Assembly: GCA_964554185.1 (NCBI GenBank)
Contig: CAZKNJ010000002.1
Location: 1-64,000 of the forward strand
Direction of reading: 5' to 3'
DNA from: CAZKNJ01 sp964554185
Lineage (GTDB): Bacteria > 4484-113
Length of the DNA: 64,000 nt
The notes beneath the pieces were generated by a model. The model was not told the origin of the DNA. It saw only the letters and a list, made by a program, of their open reading frames with translations, and made no database searches. Below, piece after piece: positions 7,956 to 16,578 of the stretch. The translations under genes and the position numbers were made by a program. Positions within the stretch are counted from its first letter, which is position 1. Each line of letters begins with the position of its first letter.

Positions 7956-9316
7956 CTACTTCATGAAGTCCCTGGTTCCGCACATGCGGTAAATGGCCAG
8001 CACGTCTTCGCGTGAAAGCGGCTTGACGCCGCCGAGAGTCCGGTCCGCACCGCCGTACAGCCGCACGCAATCTTCCGCCGCCTGCTCCAGCGTTTCGCCA
8101 TCCTCAATGCCGAGATCATCCAGCGTGTAGAACAATCCCACACTCTCTAACCATGTACAGAGCGCTTTCACGCCCGCCTGCGCATCCTCCAGCATGTTTC
8201 CGGCAGGCTTCACGCCCATCACTCTGACGGCAAAGCGGGCGAAGGGCATAGGATCGTTGGGCAGCACATACCACATCCAGCGTGGCTGCAGCAGCGCGAG
8301 CCCGCGACCGTGGCTGATGTCCCAGTGCCCGGAGAGCGGATGCTGCAACTGGTGCACCGGGTACGCGCCGTTCCGGCCCGCAGTGAAGAAGCCGGAAAGC
8401 GCCAGCGAGCTCGGCCACTGCACGTTCCCGCGCAGCTTCACATTCGTGGGATCTTGGTAGAGCTTGGCACCCTCTTCAAACACCGCGAGCAGGAAACCCT
8501 CAATCATGCGCTCCTGCAGCGGCGTGTCCTGGTCGCCGTTGAAGTAGCTCTCCATCACGTGCACCGCCATATCAAACACGCCGTCCATCGTGTAGTCCAG
8601 CGGCACCGACGCGGTCAGCTCCGGGTCTATCAGCGCGATGGCGGGGAAGAGCTTCGGGGAGCCGATGACGCACTTCTCGCGCGTTGCCCAATTGGTTATC
8701 ACCCCGCCCGCGTCCATCTCCGAACCAGTGGCCGCCAGCGTCGGTATCACCATGATAGGCAGTGCTCGCTCCACAGGTTTTACTTTCTCTTGCCCGTGGC
8801 CGATGTAGTCCCACAGATTCTCTGCATCGTAGAAGCCAGCGGCGATGGCCTTGCACGCGTCCATCACTGAACCGCCGCCGAGCGCCACGATGAANNNNNN
8901 NNNNNNNNNNNNNNNNNNNNNNNNNNNNNNNNNNNNNNNNNNNNNNNNNNNNNNNNNNNNNNNNNNNNNNNNNNNNNNNNNNNNNNNNNNNNNNCGGCGA
9001 TGGCCTTGCACGCGTCCATCACTGAACCGCCGCCGAGCGCCACGATGAAGTCGCAGCTCTCTCTGGCAGCCACGCGCGCAGCCTCCTGGCAGGTCTCTAC
9101 GTGCGGATTGGGTTCAATGCCGCTGAAATGTACATGCTTTACGCCAGCGGCGTCCAGCACCTGTTGCATCCGTTTCAGGAATCCCAGGCGCTCAACGCTT
9201 CCCCGGCCGGTGACGAGCAGGCACTTCTTCCCCAGCTTTGCCGCCAGCTCGCTTGCGCGCTTGAACTCGCCCGGGCCGAAGTACACTTTCGTAGGGTTAT
9301 GGAAATAGAACTTCAT
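7956..9316 (-). CDS. Iron-containing alcohol dehydrogenase (butanol dehydrogenase/YqhD-like), split by an assembly gap
   Basis: The gene is interrupted by 100 Ns flanked by two copies of the same 55 bases. Removing the Ns and one copy gives a single 401-residue frame with no stop, joining ...FIVALGGGSVMDACKAIA to AGFYDAENLWDY. The nucleotide-binding GGGSVMDACKA motif and the metal region (MDGVFDMAVHV, VHQLQHPLSGHWDISHGRGLA) identify a group III iron-type dehydrogenase that reduces aldehydes or oxidises alcohols with NAD(P)H. It is probably intact in the genome; the break is an assembly artefact. Substrate cannot be told from sequence. Confidence 0.88.
8840..9049. other. Artificial assembly gap with duplicated 55-base contig ends
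   Basis: Positions 8840-8894 and 8995-9049 are identical over 55 bases and enclose exactly 100 Ns (8895-8994). Collapsing the two copies restores the dehydrogenase frame. The 55-base overlap suggests contig ends sharing one assembler k-mer that were scaffolded instead of merged. Confidence 0.93.
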
Positions 9317-9325
9317 AGGCCAATC

Positions 9326-9937
9326 CTACCAAACGCCCATAATAGACGCCACCCACATGAGGCCCGCGGTTCCCAGGCCCACAATATAGTTATCGTCAAG
9401 CCGTTGCTCAGCTGACTCCGCCGCGGCGATAACGAGCGCGATGGCCAGCAGGGCTGCTTGCGCCGGCCAGGCGGCAAGAAAGCCGGTGGCGGAGCGGTGC
9501 CAGATCAGTGCCGATATCATTGCCAGATACACAAAGCATGCGCAGGCCACAAAGCCGACCACGGTCTTGGTGCGCGACCATGGGAGTTTAGCGTTTTGCT
9601 TAGATCCAACTAGTCCCGCGGCGCCGTCGCCCCACGCCAGCGCCAGCCATCCCGCGGTCACCAGCTCCGGATGCCGCGCGCCAAACAGCGCGGCGAGCAG
9701 AAGCACCGTAACAAAGTAGTTGCGCACGCCCCGAATACCCCGCGCGGCCATATCCTCAGGCTTGGCGAGGTTGCGCAGGAATGGCCAGTTGGGCTTGAGC
9801 GCGAAACTCACGGCGGCCATCGCCACGGCTAGAGCCAGCATCTGGCTGTATGGCAAGTACTTGAGAATGAACGCCGGAAAGCCCGCCAGCACATGTATGG
9901 CTTTGCGGAACCGGCGGTTGTAAGCGGTCGGGTCCAC
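9326..9937 (-). CDS. Phytol/dolichol kinase-like (SEC59/DGK1/VTE5) membrane protein
   Basis: This is a 203-residue membrane protein with about five to six hydrophobic segments. The motif GDGAAGLVGSK...LPWSRTKTVVGFVA matches the conserved core of CTP-dependent polyprenol, phytol and diacylglycerol kinases (GDxxAxxxG then KTxxG), related to CdsA. It probably phosphorylates an isoprenoid alcohol or lipid at the membrane. A prenyl synthase lies elsewhere, at 42998. The start is GTG, 8 nt after a perfect TATAAT, so the mRNA would be leaderless. It sits between recO and the dehydrogenase on the same strand. Confidence 0.75.
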   Translation of the reverse strand: MDPTAYNRRFRKAIHVLAGFPAFILKYLPYSQMLALAVAMAAVSFALKPNWPFLRNLAKPEDMAARGIRGVRNYFVTVLLLAALFGARHPELVTAGWLALAWGDGAAGLVGSKQNAKLPWSRTKTVVGFVACACFVYLAMISALIWHRSATGFLAAWPAQAALLAIALVIAAAESAEQRLDDNYIVGLGTAGLMWVASIMGVW

Positions 9938-9961
9938 GCGCTGAGATTATACATTCTGCGC

Positions 9962-10759
9962 TCAGGGTCTGCGCAGGAATGGGTCGCGCGATGCGCGGTC
10001 CAGCGCCACCCGGCGCAGCGCCGCCGCCGCCTGCGGCAGCAAGTCGGTCATCCGGTGCATGGCCAGATTCAGCACGAAAGCGATGTCGGCTGCGGCCAGC
10101 CCTGCCTCATGCGCCTCCGCCGGAGGCATCCGCTTCAGTTTCGCCAGCAGCCGCAGAGTTGCGGTCGGGATGGTCGGCGCATCCACCCGGCTGCGCCCGT
10201 ACTCGCGATTGAAGCACCGCGCGCAGAAGAAGGCGCTCAAATCTCCCGCCGCCACCGCCACCTTTCCGCTCAGCTCTTTGCCGCAGATGCTGCAACCTGC
10301 TTCGCCGCCGGCCAGCCCCAGAATGTCCAGCGCGCTGGCCAGGAACACGCAAACCGGCGCCAGCGGCTCTTGCCCTGGCCCGGCCCGTAGCGTTTCCACC
10401 GCCAGCGCGAACATACGGCGGTTCTGTCCCGCCGGAGCCTCCATACCATCCAGCACGGCCAGCACGATGCCCGCCGCCCCCAGCCTACGCGCGTTTCGCT
10501 TCCACGACGGAAACCGCTCGTCAATCTCAGCGCCTGTCAGCACTGGGATTCCCGAATGCCCGGAGGCCAACGCGAACTCGCCCAGTGCGGGGGGAATCAG
10601 CAAGGGCGCCATCCGCGAGCCGGTCTCCATTGCGGACACGGCCTTGGCCTGTATCCGCCCAGCCTGCTCGGCGAACAGCACCGCCAGCCGATCCCGCTCA
10701 CCCCAGGGGATGGTGCGGACAAGCAGCGCGCGCTCTTTTCTGATGCCGCCGGTGCGCAT
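9962..10759 (-). CDS. recO: DNA repair protein RecO
   Basis: The 265-residue protein has the RecO layout: an N-terminal OB fold (ALLVRTIPWGERDRLAVLFAEQAGRIQAKA), a helical middle and a zinc site formed by CSICG and FCARC near residues 156 and 179. RecO loads RecA onto SSB-coated single-stranded DNA together with RecR. The ATG lies 9 nt after a perfect TATAAT (10774-10769), so the mRNA appears leaderless. The promoter sits back to back with that of the cohesin/dockerin lipoprotein. Confidence 0.9.
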   Translation of the reverse strand: MRTGGIRKERALLVRTIPWGERDRLAVLFAEQAGRIQAKAVSAMETGSRMAPLLIPPALGEFALASGHSGIPVLTGAEIDERFPSWKRNARRLGAAGIVLAVLDGMEAPAGQNRRMFALAVETLRAGPGQEPLAPVCVFLASALDILGLAGGEAGCSICGKELSGKVAVAAGDLSAFFCARCFNREYGRSRVDAPTIPTATLRLLAKLKRMPPAEAHEAGLAAADIAFVLNLAMHRMTDLLPQAAAALRRVALDRASRDPFLRRP

Positions 10760-10768
10760 TCCCCGTGG

Positions 10769-10802
10769 ATTATAGTAGCCAAAGCGCCAGCCTTGCTATA
10801 AT
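10769..10802. promoter_or_regulatory. Back-to-back -10 boxes for recO and the cohesin-dockerin lipoprotein
   Basis: A TATAAT on the minus strand at 10774-10769 serves recO, whose ATG is 9 nt downstream. A TATAAT on the plus strand at 10797-10802 serves the lipoprotein gene, which by contrast has a real leader with AGGAG 10 nt before its GTG start. The two styles of initiation side by side are instructive. Confidence 0.6.
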
Positions 10803-10835
10803 ATCCCGATTTCCATATTCAGGAGCGACCTGTAA

Positions 10836-12452
10836 GTGATCAAACACGCGAAGTCCCTGGCGTGCGCCATTCTGTTCGCGCTGACTGTTGCAGCGCTGTT
10901 CTCGTGCGGCAGCCGCAAGCTGCCCCTTGACTTCAGCCCTGCGGCGGGCAGCAATGACCCCTATGTGTACTTGGGTTTTGACCCGCTTGCTCCAGCGCGC
11001 GAGACGCCGCATCACCCGCTGGACGAAATCGCAAGCTACGACGGCATTGAAGCTGGCGGCTACAAGCTCGTCGCGGTTGACTCCGACCTGCAACCTGCCG
11101 GCATCCCCGAGGGCGTGCGAGTTCAGGTGGACGGCTCATCAGTGAGCATCATCGCTGGGAACGGCCTCTCCAGCGACTGCTACCTGTACTTGTTCTACCC
11201 CGCCGCGGAACAGCATCCGGTCGCAATGGATAAGGGTTCCGCCCTAGATGAAAGAGATGTCTTCGTGGCGGTTGACGCCGGTCCGGGCGCCATCGCCTTC
11301 GGTACCGCCCGCATCAGGAGCGAAGCCCGGTCGCTTCGCACCGGTGAAATAGCCTCATTTGAGTTTGCTTCAGGCCCTGCGCCGCTGGCCCGCAGCGTCT
11401 GCACTGCCGCCACCAATGACAACAACAAGGTGGAGAACCTTGTTACCAGCGTGAATGTGGACGCCACTGTCACGCTCTCCTGGACCGAAATTCACCCCGG
11501 CGACTACGACAACAACGGGGTGGTCGTCATCGCGGACATCACGCCTGTGGCCCTGATGTTCAACCAGAATATGGAAGGTCCTAACCCCGGGCGGGTCGAC
11601 CTGGTTGACGGTGACCGCAGCGGCGAAGTGAACATCGCCGACATCACGCCGCTGGCAATCAACTTCGGCACCGGAATAACCGGCTACGTCGTTTACCGCA
11701 CGCTGCTAGCAAACGCCGACGAAGTTCCGCTCATCACCGACACGGGCCGCTGGACGCAGGTGGAGCAGGCTGGCGGCGGTCTTCCGAGTGCCGTGCGCGA
11801 TTTCACCGGACAGGACTTCCGCCTGCCCTACACCTTCCTCGATTCAACGCCCGAGCCCGGCTACTATGGGTATTACGTCCGCCCCTACAGCCAGGACACC
11901 GATACCCCTAATGTGGGGCCTGCTTCGAATGTCGCGCGCACTTCCCAGCCCACCGGAATGGCCGAGCTCATCCTTGAGGTGATGAACGGCCCGTTCTTCG
12001 TGCTGGACGGCGACGTGATTCTGCGCGTCTGGGTGGACAGCGGCTACAACATGTTCTCGGTAAACGCGCGCTTTGAGTACAACAACAGCGTATTGGAGTT
12101 CGTGGACGCCGTTCCATTCTTGGATGGATATGACGCCAATGTCCTCTTCGACGAAGCAAACGGCGGCGATCCGCTGTTCCTCGGCGCCCGCATCGGCGCA
12201 TCCGCCACCGACCCGGACAACTACGACCTCGCGGCATTCAACGCCACCAAGCGCTACCCCGCTCTCACGGTTATCGGCAGCGGCCCGGCGGCGTACTTCA
12301 CCTTCAGGGTGATTGGCGGCAGCGGCCCGGTTGCGGACGCCTTCCGCTTCCCGCAGAGCTCCACGAATATCTGGATCTGGGGGCCCCAGTACAATGTTCC
12401 GCTGCCGGGGCCGAGGCTGGGAACGCCTGTATCCATTAACGTGGCTGAGTAG
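10836..12452 (+). CDS. Lipoprotein with dockerin and cohesin domains
   Basis: This 538-residue protein has a signal peptide and a possible lipobox (ALFSC, Cys24). Residues 222-279 form a type I dockerin-like pair of calcium loops, GDYDNNGVVVIADITPVAL and DGDRSGEVNIADITPLAI. From about 382 to the end the pattern VILRVWVDSGYNMFSVNARFEYNNSVLEFVDA...AYFTFRVIG is cohesin-like. The N-terminal 200 residues are not recognised. Cohesin and dockerin are binding partners in cellulosomes, and here both are in one chain. It is probably anchored on the cell surface and could self-assemble. There is no catalytic domain. The start is GTG with AGGAG upstream. Confidence 0.75.
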   Translation: MIKHAKSLACAILFALTVAALFSCGSRKLPLDFSPAAGSNDPYVYLGFDPLAPARETPHHPLDEIASYDGIEAGGYKLVAVDSDLQPAGIPEGVRVQVDGSSVSIIAGNGLSSDCYLYLFYPAAEQHPVAMDKGSALDERDVFVAVDAGPGAIAFGTARIRSEARSLRTGEIASFEFASGPAPLARSVCTAATNDNNKVENLVTSVNVDATVTLSWTEIHPGDYDNNGVVVIADITPVALMFNQNMEGPNPGRVDLVDGDRSGEVNIADITPLAINFGTGITGYVVYRTLLANADEVPLITDTGRWTQVEQAGGGLPSAVRDFTGQDFRLPYTFLDSTPEPGYYGYYVRPYSQDTDTPNVGPASNVARTSQPTGMAELILEVMNGPFFVLDGDVILRVWVDSGYNMFSVNARFEYNNSVLEFVDAVPFLDGYDANVLFDEANGGDPLFLGARIGASATDPDNYDLAAFNATKRYPALTVIGSGPAAYFTFRVIGGSGPVADAFRFPQSSTNIWIWGPQYNVPLPGPRLGTPVSINVAE

Positions 12453-12470
12453 ACAGGCCGCCTGAGCCGG

Positions 12471-13490
12471 TTACCAGTCGTCGCCGCGCCAGTACTCCAC
12501 CGAGCGGTGGTGCTTCCCGTGGCACATGACCGTGCAGCTTGCAGTCTGGCCAAACACCATCCGCACCATCACCTCTCCGCTGAGAAGCTGTGAGCGCAGC
12601 ATCGCGCCCGTCCCGCTCATGTGCGGGTCGTGGCATTCCACGCAGGATGCTGCCGCTTGCTCCAGGTGCAGCTCGTGTAGGCTGAGACCGCCGGGAAAGA
12701 TGAAGCGCGAGCGGGAGCCTGTGAGGTCAAGGTAGATATGGCATTCCAGGCAGCGGCGGTTGGATGCTTGTGAATCGTAAGCGGCAATAATCCCCTCGCC
12801 CATCAGCTCCAACGTGTCCAGCGTCAGGTTCGCCTGCATCGGCTCGTGCGGCGGATGGCAATATGCGCACCTCACGCGGCCCTGCACCGGGCTATGGCCA
12901 CCGCCGGGCAGGAAGTCCCGCATCTGCTGCTTATGGCAGCCGTAGCAGAACTTCGCCTGGTAGTCGCGCTTGTCCCACACCGCCTGGCTGGTTCGCCCGG
13001 CTGCGTCGTGGCAATCCAGACAGCCGAGGTGTTCGCCCACACTGCGCACCGGATGCGTTAGCGCTATTCGAGCGAAGTTGTGCATTCCGCCCGCATGGCA
13101 GTCGGAGCAAAGCGGGCGCAACAGGCTATCGCGAAGGCCCAGCCGGTACTTGCCGGTGCGGAAGACCGCAAGCTCCGGCAGCCCGGGCGCCAGCGTAGGG
13201 TGGCAGCGGATGCACGACGCATTAGGCTCGGCAAGCGCGTCTTCGGCGATGTGGCAGTCGGCGCAGGCAAGCTCAGCGTGAGGCGAATCTTCTAAGCCGT
13301 GCCCCTTGTGGCACTTCACGCAGTCCGCAGCCGCGGAATGGAGCGGCGCGGCCGGCGCAGTGGATATTGCGGTTTCAGGGTGTTTGGATTCATTCAGCTT
13401 GTCCGACCGCGCAGTCTCGCCACACACGACGTGAGCAGCCAGCAGCGTAAGCAACAACGCGGGGAGTATGGCTTTTTCGTAGCGCAGCAC
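12471..13490 (-). CDS. Periplasmic deca-haem c-type cytochrome
   Basis: The 339-residue protein has an N-terminal signal sequence, then nine CxxCH haem motifs (CVKCH, CADCH, CIRCH, CSDCH, CLDCH, CYGCH, CAYCH, CLECH, CVECH) and a tenth unusual CTVMCH with three residues between the cysteines. It should carry up to ten covalently bound haems and act as an electron wire in the periplasm or across the outer membrane. The GTG start overlaps the stop of the upstream barrel gene by 1 nt (TAGTG), so both are made together. It resembles DmsE/MtrA-type and cytochrome c3-family multihaem proteins; the exact family is uncertain. Confidence 0.88.
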   Translation of the reverse strand: MLRYEKAILPALLLTLLAAHVVCGETARSDKLNESKHPETAISTAPAAPLHSAAADCVKCHKGHGLEDSPHAELACADCHIAEDALAEPNASCIRCHPTLAPGLPELAVFRTGKYRLGLRDSLLRPLCSDCHAGGMHNFARIALTHPVRSVGEHLGCLDCHDAAGRTSQAVWDKRDYQAKFCYGCHKQQMRDFLPGGGHSPVQGRVRCAYCHPPHEPMQANLTLDTLELMGEGIIAAYDSQASNRRCLECHIYLDLTGSRSRFIFPGGLSLHELHLEQAAASCVECHDPHMSGTGAMLRSQLLSGEVMVRMVFGQTASCTVMCHGKHHRSVEYWRGDDW

Positions 13491-14851
13491 TATTCCACAT
13501 TCGTGAGTACGCGGAAGCTCCCAGATACCACTTCGCGTAGCTCAAGCTCGCGGGTGGCGGACTTGCTTGCCGGGATCTCGTGCTCGGCCTCAACGGCGCT
13601 GGTCACACTCACTGTTTCCGGGTGGAAGTCGTAGCCGACCGGCAGCAGCTCCCAAGGGTTCTCAATCGCCGGCGGGCGGGAGATTCGCCTGGTGGTCGTG
13701 GGGTACGGCCCTTGCTGTGCGGGCAATCCCTCGCTACCGGGAGGCGTTTGCGAGCTGCCGTCGTTTCCCCGAATCTGCACCGCCGGCACATACGGTTCCA
13801 CCGGTCCGGCGGGAGCATCATTCAGTGATGAAGTGCCCTTGCCTTCCTCGTCGCCGTTCTCCCCGGCCGGCTGATCCACGGGCGCTTCCGCAGCGGCGGT
13901 CTCACTCTCGGCAGGTGCAGCCGCTTCGCCCGCTCCCTCCACCGGCTCCTCTGCCTCCACCCGCGAAGGCCGCGCAAACAGCTTCGGCGTGTAGGACAGC
14001 CCGTAGAAGAACCCCTGCGAGTTGCGGTCGGACAGCGTGTCGTTGACCACTTGGTAGCCGGCGTAGCCTCCGAACGTGTCGTTCACATTGACGCGCAGGC
14101 CGGCGTCAAACCGCGTTACCCGGCCGGTGTTAAACGCCGGGCGGCGGATGGAGTAGATATCAATCAGCCCGTTTGCGCTGAGCATCAGCGCGCTGCGCCC
14201 GCTGTCCCACTTGTACAGGTCGTAGTCCGCGCCGATCCCGAGCGAGGTCATGTTCCCGCGCTTGGTATCGGAAGTGAAGTGCTCGGTGGAGAACATCGTA
14301 TGGGCGTGCAGGTCTTCGCTGAAGTCGGTGCTGTAGAGCAGGCGCCCGTAGAAGCGGTGCATCTCGTCGTCCACCGTCGCAGCTTCCAATCCATAGGATG
14401 CAAAGCCCAGGGCCACGCTGAAGGAGCCGCCGGGAACGAACTGGGAGTCGGGCGTGGCGGGCAGCGCCGGTTCAGTATGCTCCAGCATCATCCTGAACTC
14501 GGCGCCCCATCCGTCCGCGCTGTCCAGGTACGAGAGCAACGGGTTGAACAGCACATCCACGCCGGAAAGCTCGTTCTTGAAGAGCATCCCCCGGAGCTGC
14601 AAGCGCTCGTTGAGGTTGTAGCCAAAGTTGAAGAAGGTGGAGACATCCCGGCCGCCCGCAAGGGTCGTCGTCTCGTCGTAGCCGTCCTGGCCATATTCCA
14701 GTATCACCCGCCCCTTCCCGCCGATATCCGCATCATCAATGCGCGGATGCCGCTGCACCGCGAGCGCGCTCACCGGGAACATCAGCCCGGCGGCGATGGT
14801 CGCGAGCAGCGTCAGCGAGAGGGATCTGAGCGTATGAGACATGGCCTCCAC
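13490..14851 (-). CDS. Predicted outer-membrane beta-barrel protein coupled to the cytochrome
   Basis: The 453-residue product has a signal peptide ending near ALAVQ. About 260 residues of alternating, aromatic-rich strands follow (GKGRVILEYGQDGY, STFFNFGYNLNERLQLRGMLF, HRFYGRLLYSTDFSEDLHAHTMFS, GGYAGYQVV, GFFYGLSYTPKLF), as in outer-membrane barrels. The C-terminal 160 residues are low-complexity, rich in Ala, Glu and Pro. The start is either GTG at 14851, 12 nt after a TATAAT, or ATG at 14842. It is translated directly ahead of the deca-haem cytochrome, which suggests a porin-cytochrome arrangement, although the barrel is much smaller than MtrB. No family name can be given. Confidence 0.65.
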   Translation of the reverse strand: MEAMSHTLRSLSLTLLATIAAGLMFPVSALAVQRHPRIDDADIGGKGRVILEYGQDGYDETTTLAGGRDVSTFFNFGYNLNERLQLRGMLFKNELSGVDVLFNPLLSYLDSADGWGAEFRMMLEHTEPALPATPDSQFVPGGSFSVALGFASYGLEAATVDDEMHRFYGRLLYSTDFSEDLHAHTMFSTEHFTSDTKRGNMTSLGIGADYDLYKWDSGRSALMLSANGLIDIYSIRRPAFNTGRVTRFDAGLRVNVNDTFGGYAGYQVVNDTLSDRNSQGFFYGLSYTPKLFARPSRVEAEEPVEGAGEAAAPAESETAAAEAPVDQPAGENGDEEGKGTSSLNDAPAGPVEPYVPAVQIRGNDGSSQTPPGSEGLPAQQGPYPTTTRRISRPPAIENPWELLPVGYDFHPETVSVTSAVEAEHEIPASKSATRELELREVVSGSFRVLTNVE

Positions 14852-14894
14852 CCGGCACCGGGGATTATATCACGGCTTCTGAGACAGGTTGGGT

Positions 14895-14968
14895 AGCAGC
14901 AGCCCGATAACAAACATCGACGACATGCCGGTGAGCCCCTGGTAGAAATGGCCGAAGGCGAAAGCCGC
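14895..14968 (-). pseudogene. Scrap of the CPBP protease gene (duplicate of 16685-16758)
   Basis: About 74 bases here match 16685-16758 in the intact CPBP gene with only four differences, in the same orientation, at a constant offset of 1790 bp. The piece encodes the fragment around GHFYQGLTGMSVMFVIG of the protease and has no start or frame of its own. It and the intact gene bracket the alpha/beta hydrolase as direct repeats, so the hydrolase was probably inserted or duplicated through recombination here. Confidence 0.85.
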
Positions 14969-15003
14969 AAGTGCTTACTTCCTCTTGCTTCGGCCATTCT
15001 CAG

Positions 15004-15105
15004 CTACAATAGCTGCACGAGGCGAATCCCCTCCATCTGAACCGACGGAACGGAATCGCCGAGGTTTTCATCTAACAGCTAACCTACTCAAATGAGGTAA
15101 TCGGA
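15004..15105 (+). promoter_or_regulatory. Promoter and leader of the hydrolase gene
   Basis: A TACAAT -10 box near 15004 lies inside a small inverted repeat (CAGCT on one side, AGCTG on the other). The leader is about 90 nt and ends with GAGGTAA 8 nt before the ATG. The leader can fold weakly, but no known riboswitch is recognised. Confidence 0.35.
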
Positions 15106-16548
15106 ATGAGGCACTTACGCTCTTGCATCCTTCTCTTGCTTGTTGCAGCGATGGTGTTGCCTGCGGCAGCTCCGGCGACGGCGGATAACGGTTCCTACGC
15201 ATCCATCGTGGGCACATGGATGGGCCCGCTTGCAGTTATGGGTACACAGCTGCGGATTGTCTTCAACCTTAGCGTCGCGGACGATGGCAGCCTTCAGGCT
15301 ACGCTTGATAGCCCGGACCAGGGCGCCAATGGAATTCCAGTTGATACCGCCACCTATGAGGATGGCATCCTGAAGCTCGGTATCAACAGCATTAACGGCG
15401 AATATGAAGGAACGCTGGACACCGCGTCTGATGAGTTCAAGGGTCAGTGGAAGCAGAGCGGGATGACCTTCGAGCTGAACCTGAAGCGCCAGTCGGGGGC
15501 AATCAAAGATAACCGCCCGCAGGAACCGAGAGAGCCCTACCCCTACAAGGCCGAAGAGGTGAAATACGTTAACAAGATGTCGGCGGGCGTGGAGCTTGCA
15601 GGCACGCTGACTATCCCGGAAGGCACCGGCCCCTTCCCGGCAGTGGTGCTTATCACCGGTTCGGGCGCGGAAGACCGCAACGAGACCGTCTTCGGGCATA
15701 GGCCATTCCTGGTGCTCGCGGACTACTTGACCCGCCAGGGCATCGCGGTGCTGCGTTCGGACGATCGCGGCGTGGGTGGTTCAACCGGCGACTACGCAAC
15801 CGCTACCAGCGAGGACTTCGCCACCGATGCGCTAGCGGGCGTGGAGTTCCTGCAAACCCGCCCAGAGATTGACGGCAAGCACATCGGGCTCATAGGCCAC
15901 AGTGAAGGCGGCATCATCGCGCCGATGGCCGCGCTCCAGTCCGACCATGTCGCGTTCATTGTGTTACTGGCGGGTCCCGGCGTGAATGGCGAGGAGATTC
16001 TGTATCAGCAGGGGCAGGACATTCTGCGCGCAATGGGCGCTGGCGAAGAGGCAATGAAAGCTCAGCTCGATAGTCAGAAGCAGATATTCACCGTGGTGAA
16101 AACTGAGAAGGACCCGGCGGCGGCCGAGTCGATACTGCGCAAGTTGATGCATGAGATCGCCAGCACTCAGCCCGACGCGCAGAAGATGACCAAGGAGGAG
16201 CTTGACGCGCAGATAGAGGTGCAGCTGGGCTTCGTGAACTCGCCGTGGTTCCGCTTCTTCCTCACCTACGACCCCGCTCCCACGCTGAGCAAGGTGCAGG
16301 TGCCGGTGCTGGCACTAAACGGATCGCTGGACCTGCAGGTGAATCCCGGCGTGAACCTGCCGGCGATAGAGCAGGCGCTGAAGGCTGGCGGGAATCAAAA
16401 CTACACGGTCAAGGAACTGGACGGGCTGAACCACCTTTTCCAGCACGCAACCACCGGCGCCGTCAGTGAATACTCGCAGATCGAGGAGACCTTCGCCGAG
16501 GAAGCGATGGCGCTCATTGCCGGTTGGGTCAAAACTCACTCGCAGTAG
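15106..16548 (+). CDS. Exported alpha/beta hydrolase (S9/S33-like esterase or peptidase)
   Basis: The 480-residue protein has a signal peptide ending about PATADN and an N-terminal domain of 120 residues with beta repeats, as in DUF3887/lipocalin-like hydrolase leaders. An alpha/beta hydrolase domain then begins near 150. The nucleophile elbow is GHSEGG (Ser near 268), the oxyanion strand LITGSGAEDRN, a candidate acid lies in LNGSLDLQVNP, and the candidate catalytic His is in GLNHLFQ. It probably hydrolyses an ester or peptide in the periplasm or outside. It is bracketed by the CPBP gene and its duplicated scrap. Confidence 0.85.
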   Translation: MRHLRSCILLLLVAAMVLPAAAPATADNGSYASIVGTWMGPLAVMGTQLRIVFNLSVADDGSLQATLDSPDQGANGIPVDTATYEDGILKLGINSINGEYEGTLDTASDEFKGQWKQSGMTFELNLKRQSGAIKDNRPQEPREPYPYKAEEVKYVNKMSAGVELAGTLTIPEGTGPFPAVVLITGSGAEDRNETVFGHRPFLVLADYLTRQGIAVLRSDDRGVGGSTGDYATATSEDFATDALAGVEFLQTRPEIDGKHIGLIGHSEGGIIAPMAALQSDHVAFIVLLAGPGVNGEEILYQQGQDILRAMGAGEEAMKAQLDSQKQIFTVVKTEKDPAAAESILRKLMHEIASTQPDAQKMTKEELDAQIEVQLGFVNSPWFRFFLTYDPAPTLSKVQVPVLALNGSLDLQVNPGVNLPAIEQALKAGGNQNYTVKELDGLNHLFQHATTGAVSEYSQIEETFAEEAMALIAGWVKTHSQ

Positions 16549-16578
16549 CCACAGGCGTGCTCCGGCTTCGCCGCCGCG

